Of a stretch of 6,219 bases of DNA, positions 1 to 6,219 are shown piece after piece (position 1 is the first letter of the stretch; each line of letters opens with the position of its first letter). This stretch comes from Eudoraea sp. (GTDB lineage Bacteria; Bacteroidota; Bacteroidia; Flavobacteriales; Flavobacteriaceae): NCBI GenBank assembly GCA_013042125.1, contig JABDQS010000163.1:1-6219 (forward strand), in the 5' to 3' direction. The translations under genes and the position numbers were made by a program. The notes below the pieces were generated by a model. That model worked only from the letters and a program-made list of their open reading frames with translations, did not search any database and was not told where the DNA came from.

Positions 1-578
1 TTTATGCCCGGCGCTTTGAAGTACCTATCCCATTGATGGATGGAGCACCAAAATCTGACCTTCTATTTCCCGAAATTGCTTTGAATAGTGGCCTTGGTGG
101 CCTTGTTGCCACTACCTTTATTCTTGGGCTTATTGCCGCAGCCTATAGTAGTGCAGATAGTGCCTTAACCTCGCTTACTACCTCCTTTTGCGTGGACTTT
201 ATGGATATTGAGAAAAAAGATCCGCAAAAACAAAAGCAACTGCGAAAAAGGGTACATATAGGCATGAGTGTGCTTCTGGTGTTAGTGGTGATCAGCTTTA
301 AATACATTTTGGACAGAAACGTCATTGATGGTTTGCTTACTGTTGCAACCTACACCTATGGCCCCTTATTAGGGTTATTTGCCTTTGGAATTTGCACAAA
401 ATTTAAGATCAAGGACAGATTTAGCTGGGTAGTGGCCGTGGCCTGCGTCCTGATCATCATGTTAATAGCCAATCTACCGGCTGAAACACTTGGTGGCTAC
501 CAGGTGGGATATGAACTATTACCTGTCAATGGCTTATTGACATTTTTAGGGCTGCTGCTGATCAGACGAAAAAAATAA
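1..578 (+). CDS. Sodium:solute symporter (SSS family), C-terminal part, cut by window edge
   Basis: This is an integral inner-membrane protein expected to couple Na+ entry to uptake of a small solute; the substrate cannot be told. The frame is open from base 3 to the TAA at 576-578, giving 191 visible residues, so the gene starts upstream and its 5' half is missing only because of the window edge. About five hydrophobic segments are visible (roughly residues 32-52, 84-103, 113-131, 140-158 and 173-187). The first runs into AAYSSADSALTSLTTS, the small, Ser/Thr-rich helix that in SSS transporters such as PutP and vSGLT carries Na+-site serine/threonine residues. A highly basic loop (residues 71-85, many Lys, Gln and Arg) follows, as expected for a cytoplasmic loop. 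Family members are usually near 500 residues, so roughly the last 40% is seen. The ATG at 36-38 and TTG at 33-35 lie inside the gene and are not its start. It converges on the next gene with 7 bp between stops. Confidence 0.9.
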   Translation, partial: YARRFEVPIPLMDGAPKSDLLFPEIALNSGLGGLVATTFILGLIAAAYSSADSALTSLTTSFCVDFMDIEKKDPQKQKQLRKRVHIGMSVLLVLVVISFKYILDRNVIDGLLTVATYTYGPLLGLFAFGICTKFKIKDRFSWVVAVACVLIIMLIANLPAETLGGYQVGYELLPVNGLLTFLGLLLIRRKK

Positions 579-585
579 TATTTGC

Positions 586-948
586 TTAGTTATACTGCCC
601 TGTAGCAAGGAGTACGAGCGTACAGGCAACCTCCACTTCAATACCCTCTTTTTTAAGCAGGTCGTAGAATTCAGGATTCTCAGTTCCGGGATTAAAGATG
701 ACCCTTCTGGGTGAAAGTCCTATGATGGTATCATAATATTCCTTTTGCCTGGCCGGACCTATGTATAGGGTTATTGTGTCTATATCCTTAAAAGAATTGC
801 AAGTTGTCATTATTTTCACCCCCGCCACACTTCCTTCTTTAACGCCGAAAGCCAAAGTTTCCTGTGCGCCATCAACCAGTCTTTTAATGGCTATATAACT
901 ATATCTTGATGGTTTTGTGGAAGCTCCGAATACTAAGGTCTTTTTCAT
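586..948 (-). CDS. Small CoA-binding (YccU-type, CoA_binding_2) protein
   Basis: A 120-residue protein made of one Rossmann-type CoA-binding domain, the fold found in the N-terminal part of succinyl-CoA synthetase alpha subunits. The N-terminal beta strand and turn read KKTLVFGAST (residues 2-11), the nucleotide-binding loop. IFNPGTEN (84-91) is the conserved Asn-Pro-Gly segment, and ACTLVLL (108-114) is the conserved Cys-containing stretch near the end. No catalytic domain is attached, and length matches stand-alone members of the family (about 120-140 residues). The protein is presumably cytoplasmic; its physiological role is not established for the family, and ligand binding here is inferred from the fold. 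The ATG at 946-948 is chosen because the first strand begins right after it and there is no room for a further conserved element upstream. It converges on the symporter gene and is separated from the next minus-strand gene by 175 bp, so it probably has its own promoter. Confidence 0.88.
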   Translation of the reverse strand: MKKTLVFGASTKPSRYSYIAIKRLVDGAQETLAFGVKEGSVAGVKIMTTCNSFKDIDTITLYIGPARQKEYYDTIIGLSPRRVIFNPGTENPEFYDLLKKEGIEVEVACTLVLLATGQYN

Positions 949-1090
949 TAAGCAGCAATGGTGTTAAAGTGTGTTAAGTACTGTAACGTATTCCAATAAT
1001 TCTCGTCTCTTGTATTAGAAAAGTTCTCATTCATTGGGACGCTGTATTTTTAGTTAATGGTTAGTGTTTAGTACGGCTTAACAATGGTAG
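949..1090 (-). promoter_or_regulatory. Upstream region of the CoA-binding protein gene
   Basis: This gap must carry the signals that start transcription of the CoA-binding gene unless it is read from the operon to the right. I found no good match to the Bacteroidota promoter (TTTG at -33, TAnnTTTG at -7) and no Shine-Dalgarno sequence. It holds a 7-bp direct repeat, GTGTTAA at 961-967 and 971-977, exactly 10 bp apart, 13-29 bp before the start codon. TTAGT also occurs three times, at 1050-1054, 1061-1065 and 1068-1072. The longest plus-strand reading from an ATG (958) has only 13 codons and no support as a gene. Confidence 0.35.
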
Positions 1091-1118
1091 AAACCCCGGT
1101 GCATTAGTGTCGGGGTTT
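1091..1118 (-). terminator. Intrinsic terminator hairpin after the FabH-like/PNPOx-like unit
   Basis: AAACCCCG (1091-1098) is the exact reverse complement of CGGGGTTT (1111-1118), giving an 8-bp stem. It begins 5 bp beyond the stop codon of the PNPOx-like gene (1124-1126), the expected place for a terminator of the minus-strand unit. In minus-strand RNA the stem is followed by UUUCU, a short U tract. In plus-strand RNA the stem can extend by three G-U pairs and one C-G pair (1099-1102 with 1107-1110) to 12 bp with the tetraloop AUUA, followed by UUGUAUUU, so the hairpin may act in both directions or mainly on the plus strand. Confidence 0.7.
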
Positions 1119-1123
1119 TGTAT

Positions 1124-1669
1124 TTATGTTTTAAAGATCCCTGTGGGAAATCCTTCCAGACTTGTTGTGTTTTTTTCCTTCATATAATTCGTTAGGCCCG
1201 TTTGACCCTTCTCCCTGGCCCATTCTATTAATTCATTTCTCTCTTTTTTATACGGCATTACAGGCACCCCCATTCCACATGAGGTCTGAACCAATTCTAT
1301 GGTCAATTCAAAGATCTGACGGGTACCCGGAATTGGTGGGAACGAAGTAACCAACGTATCAAATCTTTCATCTCTGGGATGATAAACCTTGGCAGTTCCA
1401 TAAAGTCTGACAATTTTTGGAGGCCCTTCAAAAGCGCAAAACATAAGCGTCATTCTTTCATCGTGAAGAAGGTGTGTTGCGGTTTCATTACCACTTCCTG
1501 TCAGATTCAGCCATAACACCTTGTATTCATCCTCCACCCTAAAAGTGTCTATTCCCTTAGGCGATAGATTGATGTGCCCTTCTTTCATGGCAGTTGCCAC
1601 AAAGAAAATCTTTTGCTTTGAAATGAATTCTTGCAGAGATGGTGTTAACTTCTGAAATTGCTTCCCCAT
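1124..1669 (-). CDS. Pyridoxamine 5'-phosphate oxidase-like FMN-binding protein
   Basis: A 181-residue cytoplasmic protein of the PNPOx-like split-barrel superfamily, which bind FMN (or a related flavin or heme) as dimers. Visible family signatures are the strand IFFVATA (21-27) and HINLSPKG (32-39), then LTGSGNETATHL (56-67), GPPKIVRLYGTAKV (83-96) and TSCGMGVPVM (129-138). The last third is helical and charged. These motifs belong to a widespread uncharacterised subgroup, not to PdxH itself, so vitamin B6 oxidation should not be assumed; a flavin-dependent redox or stress role is more likely but unproven. The ATG at 1667-1669 follows the FabH-like stop by 24 bp, so the two genes probably share a transcript, with this gene second. 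No SD-like sequence is evident, as is common in Bacteroidota. A terminator hairpin follows directly. The gene appears complete and of normal length for the subgroup. Confidence 0.87.
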   Translation of the reverse strand: MGKQFQKLTPSLQEFISKQKIFFVATAMKEGHINLSPKGIDTFRVEDEYKVLWLNLTGSGNETATHLLHDERMTLMFCAFEGPPKIVRLYGTAKVYHPRDERFDTLVTSFPPIPGTRQIFELTIELVQTSCGMGVPVMPYKKERNELIEWAREKGQTGLTNYMKEKNTTSLEGFPTGIFKT

Positions 1670-1693
1670 ACTTCAATTATTCTTATCCAAAAA

Positions 1694-2701
1694 TTACCAG
1701 CGTATGATCACACTTCCCCAGGTAAATCCACTTCCGAACGCTGCCAATACCACCAGATCATCTTCCTTGATCTTATCCTGTTCCCAGGCCTCAGTTAAGG
1801 CAATAGGAATAGAAGCTGCGGTAGTATTACCGTACTTCATGATATTGTTGTACACTTTATCGTCGGTAAGTCTGAATTTCCTCTGGATGAACTGAGAGAT
1901 ACGGAGGTTGGCCTGATGAGGGATCAGCATATCAATATCTTTTACTTCTAATTTGTTCTTCTTGAGCCCTTCCATAATAACCTCTGAGAAGCGAACCACT
2001 GCATTCTTAAATACAAATTGACCATTCATATAGGGGTAATATGATACATCATCGGGGTCGTTATCTTTCAAAATATCCGTTACCCATCTATACCCAATAC
2101 CAGGTGCAAGAAGGGAGAGTTCCTCAGCATGCTGCCCTTCCGAATGCAAATGGGTGGAAAGTATCCCTTTTTTGGGATCTTCTTCACGAGTTAGTATAGC
2201 TGCCCCTGCCCCATCACCAAAAATTACGGACACTCCCCTGCCGCGAGTCGTAAAGTCGAGCCCGCCCGAATGCAATTCTGATCCTATCACCAGGATATTC
2301 TTATACATGCCACTTTTAATATATTGATCGGCTATGGAAATAGCATAGACAAAACCGGAGCATTGATTTCTTACATCCAGCGCTCCTACTGTTTTGATAT
2401 CAAGATCGCGTTGAACCAAAACCCCACCGCCGGGAAAATAATAGTCCGGACTTAGCGTGGCAAACACTATAAAATCAATATCATCCTTATCGATTCCAGC
2501 TCTTTCAATGGCAATTTTAGCAGCTTTAACACCCATTTTAGTAGTGGTATCCTCACCTTTAACCACATGCCTCCGTTCTTTGATGCCGGTGCGCTCCTGT
2601 ATCCAGGCATCGTCAGTTTCCATCAGTTTAGAAAGGTCGTCGTTGGTCACCACATTATCTGGCACATAAAAGCCAAGACCGGATATTCTTGAGTTGTACA
2701 T
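1694..2701 (-). CDS. 3-oxoacyl-ACP synthase III family protein (FabH-like)
   Basis: A 335-residue thiolase-fold condensing enzyme. KAS III enzymes condense an acyl-CoA primer with malonyl-ACP to give a 3-oxoacyl-ACP, usually the first step of fatty acid synthesis. The catalytic triad is complete: Cys114 in RNQCSGF, His262 in IPHQANLRIS and Asn292 in YGNTTAASIP. Residues of the CoA pocket of E. coli FabH are also present: DAWIQERTGI (31-40) supplies Trp33 and Arg37, and FGDGAGAAI (161-169) is the conserved glycine-rich strand preceded by Arg155. It is about 18 residues longer than E. coli FabH (317), mainly through a longer segment near 195-230. The ATG at 2699-2701 fits the normal N-terminus (ISGLGFYVPDNVV at 6-18). 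It is the first gene of a probable two-gene unit and has no plsX or rpmF beside it here, which suggests a paralogue and not necessarily the main fabH. Primer specificity cannot be read from sequence. Confidence 0.92.
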   Translation of the reverse strand: MYNSRISGLGFYVPDNVVTNDDLSKLMETDDAWIQERTGIKERRHVVKGEDTTTKMGVKAAKIAIERAGIDKDDIDFIVFATLSPDYYFPGGGVLVQRDLDIKTVGALDVRNQCSGFVYAISIADQYIKSGMYKNILVIGSELHSGGLDFTTRGRGVSVIFGDGAGAAILTREEDPKKGILSTHLHSEGQHAEELSLLAPGIGYRWVTDILKDNDPDDVSYYPYMNGQFVFKNAVVRFSEVIMEGLKKNKLEVKDIDMLIPHQANLRISQFIQRKFRLTDDKVYNNIMKYGNTTAASIPIALTEAWEQDKIKEDDLVVLAAFGSGFTWGSVIIRW

Positions 2702-2907
2702 AAATGATAGGTTTTCTTCTCAGATCAAAGAGAGTACTTTTGACCTGTGTTTAGTTTCGTACTCCTAAAATACCTATTCTCAGGAAGCCTACCTAGTAAA
2801 TCCACATAAGATTGGGCGCTTTAGATCTCCCATCCTGGAAATCATGAATAGTTACTTGCATATTAAGGGGTTTATGTAGTAACTTACTCTTCCACAAATT
2901 CATAAAA
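2702..2907. promoter_or_regulatory. Divergent intergenic region between FabH-like and S9 peptidase genes
   Basis: The two flanking genes are transcribed away from each other, so this 206-bp gap should contain both promoters. No motif matches the Bacteroidota consensus well: the nearest are TAGTTTCG at 2752-2759 (plus strand) and TCTCTTTG read on the minus strand at about 2724-2731, each one base off TAnnTTTG and without a suitably spaced -33 TTTG. A 6-bp inverted repeat, GAGTAC (2732-2737) and GTACTC (2759-2764), is present but could be chance. The peptidase start is preceded by an A-rich stretch, ATAAAA, instead of a Shine-Dalgarno sequence. Confidence 0.45.
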
Positions 2908-5370
2908 ATGAAAAAAAATTATTCCATCCCGAGATCCTTATTTCTTCTATTGTTCACATTTGTTTTGACTCTTGGGTCGGCCCAGGAAAAACCAACATAC
3001 CAGCAACCTACCAAGGAAATCCTGGATTTGGTAAATGCGCCGTTAGCTCCATCCGTAAGAGTTACAGATAATGGAGAATACATGCTGCTACTTTACAGAG
3101 ACCCTTATAAAAGTATTCAGGAATTGTCTGAAGCTGAGATGCGCCTTGCCGGGTTACGGATCAACCCTGTCACCAACATTGGTAGTCGAACGAATTATTA
3201 CAATAACATCAAGATAAAATCGACTTCGGGTAAGGAAGTACTTCAGGTGGCGGGACTTCCCGAAAACCCCCGACTAGCTAATTTCAGTTTCTCCCCTGAT
3301 GAAACCAAGGTAGCTGTGACCAATACTACGCCCGAAGGTGTTGAAGTATGGATCTTAGACATTGCCTCCGCCAAAGTACAAAAGATCACAGATGCCAAAG
3401 TGAACGCCAATCTCAGGGATGTAATAAACTGGTTCAAAAATGGTGATGCTCTGTTGGTTAAAATGCTTCCTGATTCCAGGAAGCCGCTCATAGATCAGGC
3501 TTCTGCGGTACCTGAAGGTCCTACTATTTCGACAAACGAGGGGAAGAAAGCCCAGAACAGAACCTATCAGGATCTGCTGACCAACCCGTCGGACGAATTC
3601 AACTTTCAGCAACTCGCCTTATCTGAATTGCATAAAGTATCACTTGATGGCAGCAGCTCCTTATGGAAACCTGCAGCCATGTACAGAAACATCAGTTTTT
3701 CTCCGGACGGATCCTACGTTATGGTCCTGACCGTTGAAAGGCCCTTCTCTTATCTGGTGCCTTACTACCGATTTCCATCGACGACAACCATTTATACTCA
3801 AGACGGAGATTTAGTTACGACGCTACTAGAGGTTCCTTTGATAGAAGATCTTCCGAAAGGTTTTATGGCAGAACGCAAAGGAATGCGAGACATTAGCTGG
3901 CGTGCAGACCGTGATGCCACCTTGATATATGTGGAGGCCTTAGATGAGGGGGATCCTGAGGTTGAAGTACCTTTCAGGGATGCGGTATACGTGTTGGATG
4001 CTCCATTCACAGGGAAAGGGAACCTCATTCTGAAAACCATTAATAGATTCAGGAATATAAACTGGGGGACGGACAATGTAGCCATAGCCACAGATTACTG
4101 GTGGAATACCAGAAATACCAAGACCTATGTCTTTGATCCCTCCGAGCCAGAATCTATACGGCCCTCAATACTTTATGACCGAAATTATCAGGATGTTTAC
4201 AGTAATCCGGGATCTTTTGTAATGGAACGTACAAAAAATGGCAGCAACGTTTTGTCAATAGACGATGAGAATAATGCATATCTTTTGGGTGATGGCTACA
4301 CAGATAATGGGCAGTTCCCATTCGTAGATCAGTTAAATCTGAGGTCGCTGGAAACTGTAAGGCTCTATGAGTCAAAGTTGACAGACCAAAAAGAAGATCT
4401 GAGGGACTATAACGTTAGCAAGGATGAATTGCTGGTGAGCATTGAATCTAAAAGCTCTTATCCTAACTATTATTTTAAACATCTGAAGAAAAGGAAAGGT
4501 CCAACCCAATTAACCTTTTTTGAGAACCCGTTCAAAAGTATTGAGGATGTACACAAAGAAGTGATCACCTATACCCGGGAGGATGGACTGGAGTTAAATG
4601 GAACCCTGTATCTGCCGGTTGGTTATGATAAGAATTCCGGGGAAAAGATGCCTATGATTTTATGGGCATATCCAAGAGAATACAAAGACAAAAATAGTGC
4701 CTCACTGAATACCCAAAATCCGAATGAATTTACGTATCCATACTGGGGATCTCCGGTATATTGGGTTACCAAAGGGTACGTAGTATTAGATGATGCTGCT
4801 TTTCCCATCATCGGGGAAGAGGAAGAGCAGCCTAATGATACTTTCAGAGATCAATTGGTTGCCAATGCCAAAGCTGCTATAGATGCAGTAGACGCTATGG
4901 GATATATAGACCGGGATCGTGTGGCGGTTGGAGGCCATAGCTATGGGGCCTTTATGGTTGCTAATTTGTTATCTCATTCTAACCTTTTTGCTGCCGGGAT
5001 AGCCCGCAGCGGCGCCTATAACAGAACGCTTACTCCTTTCGGTTTTCAAAGTGAAGAACGGAATTATTGGGAAGCTCCGGAGATCTATTACACCATGTCT
5101 CCCTTTATGCACGCCGATAAGATGAAGACCCCTTTATTAATGGTACACGGCGTGGCTGATAATAACTCGGGTACATATCCGATGCAAAGCGAACGATATT
5201 TTAATGCTCTTAAAGGACTTGGCGCCACAGTACGCCTGGTGATGCTTCCGAAAGAGAGCCATGGATACAGGGCCAAAGAGAGTATTCTTCATCTCCTTTG
5301 GGAACAAGATCAGTGGCTTGAAAAATATGTCAAAAACAAGGAAGAGAATACCGAAGAAGGGACCCGGTAA
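2908..5370 (+). CDS. Exported S9 prolyl-oligopeptidase-family peptidase, glutamyl endopeptidase (S9D) type
   Basis: An 820-residue serine peptidase with a Sec signal peptide: MKKN, a hydrophobic core at 10-22, and a likely signal peptidase I cut after LGSA (Ala25). It should act in the periplasm or envelope; there is no lipobox. Residues about 30-540 form the beta-propeller that gates the active site, with propeller-type FSPD repeats at 128-131 and 264-267. Residues about 550-815 are the alpha/beta-hydrolase domain. The triad is complete: Ser678 in GGHSYGAF (675-682), Asp751 in HGVADNNSG (747-755) and His785 in ESHGYRA (783-789). The segments IARSGAYNRTLTPFGFQ (698-714) and MQSERYFNALKG (759-770) match the S9D group that includes plant chloroplast glutamyl peptidase, so cleavage after Glu is the best guess, although specificity is inferred. 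The tail (809-820) is Glu/Lys-rich. The start is fixed by the signal peptide. The gene is divergent from the FabH-like unit and ends 8 bp from the convergent ABC1 gene. Confidence 0.93.
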   Translation: MKKNYSIPRSLFLLLFTFVLTLGSAQEKPTYQQPTKEILDLVNAPLAPSVRVTDNGEYMLLLYRDPYKSIQELSEAEMRLAGLRINPVTNIGSRTNYYNNIKIKSTSGKEVLQVAGLPENPRLANFSFSPDETKVAVTNTTPEGVEVWILDIASAKVQKITDAKVNANLRDVINWFKNGDALLVKMLPDSRKPLIDQASAVPEGPTISTNEGKKAQNRTYQDLLTNPSDEFNFQQLALSELHKVSLDGSSSLWKPAAMYRNISFSPDGSYVMVLTVERPFSYLVPYYRFPSTTTIYTQDGDLVTTLLEVPLIEDLPKGFMAERKGMRDISWRADRDATLIYVEALDEGDPEVEVPFRDAVYVLDAPFTGKGNLILKTINRFRNINWGTDNVAIATDYWWNTRNTKTYVFDPSEPESIRPSILYDRNYQDVYSNPGSFVMERTKNGSNVLSIDDENNAYLLGDGYTDNGQFPFVDQLNLRSLETVRLYESKLTDQKEDLRDYNVSKDELLVSIESKSSYPNYYFKHLKKRKGPTQLTFFENPFKSIEDVHKEVITYTREDGLELNGTLYLPVGYDKNSGEKMPMILWAYPREYKDKNSASLNTQNPNEFTYPYWGSPVYWVTKGYVVLDDAAFPIIGEEEEQPNDTFRDQLVANAKAAIDAVDAMGYIDRDRVAVGGHSYGAFMVANLLSHSNLFAAGIARSGAYNRTLTPFGFQSEERNYWEAPEIYYTMSPFMHADKMKTPLLMVHGVADNNSGTYPMQSERYFNALKGLGATVRLVMLPKESHGYRAKESILHLLWEQDQWLEKYVKNKEENTEEGTR

Positions 5371-5378
5371 ATCATTGG

Positions 5379-6219
5379 TTACAGATATTTCTGGTAAGAA
5401 TTAACCTCCACATTTGCCTTTAGGTCGTGCAGAAGGTTATACAATCCAAAAAATGTCCTGTTGATATATAGAAAGTGACGGGACCCTCTGTTTCCATTCA
5501 TCTTGCGAATATGTTCATCCTTGGCATACTGCTGACTTAGAGCTGCTATGCGATCCCAGAACGTATCGGACCCAAAATCGAAATGTTCCTGGTTAAAGGG
5601 CAAAGTAAACAGCGTTAGTAATTCCTTGAACAGGGCTTTAAAAAATACACGTTCCTCTTCGGTATCGCCAGGGGTAAGGATCTCTAATTCCTTAAGTTTA
5701 TCTTCAAATAAGGTGTCATTTTCAATGATCTCTGTCCTCGCCAGTTCAAAATAGGGAAAATAGAACTCATCCGGCACCTCTTTAACACAGCCAAAGTCGA
5801 TCGCAATAAGGGAATTGTTTTCACTCACCAAAAAATTCCCGGGATGTGGATCTGCATGTACCTTACGCAGACCATGCATTTGATACATATAAAAATCCCA
5901 TAAGGTCTGACCTAACATATCTCCAACTTCCTTAGAAAATGGTCTTTTGGTGAACTTGCTTAAATGCGTCCCGGTCATCCAGTCCATGGTAATGATCCTT
6001 TCACTGGAAAGATCACTGTAATATTGAGGAAATTCAAGATTAGGGAGGTGGCGGCATGCATCAGATATTTCTTCACTTTGTTGAAGTTCCAGAATATAAT
6101 TGGTCTCCTCGAGCAACTTATTCTCCACTTCCTGGAAGTATTTTTCCGAATCTTTTCCCTGAAGATTAAACATGCGGGTGGCTATGGGCTTTACCAGGGC
6201 AAGGTCTGAAGAAATACTC
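5379..6219 (-). CDS. ABC1/AarF/UbiB-family atypical kinase, 5' end beyond window
   Basis: The frame stays open from the stop at 5379-5381 to the right edge; the ATG at 6171-6173 is internal, since the 15 codons before it (SISSDLALVKPIATR) continue family-like sequence. About 279 residues are visible, the C-terminal part of a protein usually 430-550 long. The kinase-like core is clear: the catalytic loop VHADPHPGNFLV (Asp codon at 5850-5852) and the metal-binding AIDFG (Asp codon at 5796-5798). IITMDWMTGTHL corresponds to the hinge-side segment. The N-lobe signature KxGQ and the Ala-rich nucleotide loop would lie outside the window. ABC1 proteins are ATPases linked to ubiquinone synthesis (UbiB, COQ8) and to lipid homeostasis; Flavobacteriaceae make menaquinone, so a UbiB label would be misleading. 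Where most members have ExD (often ExDY) this one reads EETNY, with Asn in the Asp place. No hydrophobic anchor is visible at its C-terminus. It converges on the peptidase gene with no visible terminator between them. Confidence 0.9.
   Translation of the reverse strand, partial: SISSDLALVKPIATRMFNLQGKDSEKYFQEVENKLLEETNYILELQQSEEISDACRHLPNLEFPQYYSDLSSERIITMDWMTGTHLSKFTKRPFSKEVGDMLGQTLWDFYMYQMHGLRKVHADPHPGNFLVSENNSLIAIDFGCVKEVPDEFYFPYFELARTEIIENDTLFEDKLKELEILTPGDTEEERVFFKALFKELLTLFTLPFNQEHFDFGSDTFWDRIAALSQQYAKDEHIRKMNGNRGSRHFLYINRTFFGLYNLLHDLKANVEVNSYQKYL

Noticed and set aside
1..578. Short symporter-like protein as a truncated pseudogene starting at 33.
   Set aside because: The frame continues in family-like sequence to the window edge, so the truncation is due to the window and not a lesion in the gene.
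571..582. AT-only palindrome AAATAATATTT around the symporter stop as a terminator.
   Set aside because: Only A-T pairs with a single-base centre; it cannot form a stable hairpin.
958..999. A 13-codon plus-strand reading frame before the hairpin as a leader peptide.
   Set aside because: No ribosome binding site, no amino-acid bias pointing to attenuation, and no plus-strand gene downstream that it could control.
2732..2764. Inverted repeat GAGTAC/GTACTC in the divergent region as an operator.
   Set aside because: Six bases with a 21-bp spacer is within chance for a 206-bp gap; kept only as a note in the region entry.
3243..4375. Several open frames of 70-97 codons on the minus strand inside the peptidase gene.
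   Set aside because: They lie wholly opposite a well-supported 820-residue protein, have no recognisable domain, and overlap one another; they are by-products of its codon use.
6171..6173. ATG as the start of the ABC1 protein.
   Set aside because: The frame upstream to base 6219 is open and reads like the family's sequence, and a start here would remove the N-lobe needed for nucleotide binding.
5548..6209. Plus-strand open frames of 68 and 81 codons across the ABC1 gene.
   Set aside because: They are antisense to the conserved kinase-like coding frame, which carries the catalytic loop and DFG, and show no family features of their own.

Overview
The window looks like a stretch of chromosome from a member of the Bacteroidota, most likely a marine-type Flavobacteriaceae. 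This rests on the character of the proteins (flavobacterial-style sodium:solute symporter, S9D peptidase with a short Lys-rich signal peptide, ABC1-family kinase), the moderate-to-low GC, and A-rich leaders without Shine-Dalgarno sequences. It is inferred from the sequence alone and was not checked against a database.

Layout, left to right. Bases 1-578 (+) are the 3' end of an SSS-family Na+/solute symporter cut by the window edge. Tail to tail with it, 586-948 (-) encodes a small single-domain CoA-binding (YccU-type) protein. A 175-bp gap (949-1123) holds the upstream region of that gene and a strong GC-rich hairpin at 1091-1118. Next is a two-gene minus-strand unit, transcribed right to left: a ketoacyl-ACP synthase III (FabH-like, 1694-2701) followed 24 bp later by a pyridoxamine-phosphate-oxidase-like flavoprotein (1124-1669), with the hairpin right behind the second stop codon. 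A 206-bp divergent region (2702-2907) separates this unit from a large exported S9 peptidase (2908-5370, +), whose catalytic domain matches the glutamyl endopeptidase (S9D) group. Tail to tail with the peptidase, the right edge holds an ABC1/AarF-type atypical kinase (5379-6219, -) whose 5' end lies outside the window.

How the genes work together: only the FabH-like/PNPOx-like pair looks co-transcribed, pairing an acyl-condensing enzyme with a flavin-split-barrel protein. The other genes are apparently independent housekeeping or nutrient-related functions: Na+-coupled uptake, envelope proteolysis, and a kinase-like protein of a family tied to quinone and lipid metabolism. Coding density is high and every complete gene appears intact.

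I see no mobile element, CRISPR array, rRNA or tRNA, and no convincing new multi-gene system. The points most worth a second look are an ExD-to-ExN change in the ABC1 kinase and a terminator hairpin that folds better on the strand opposite to the gene it follows.
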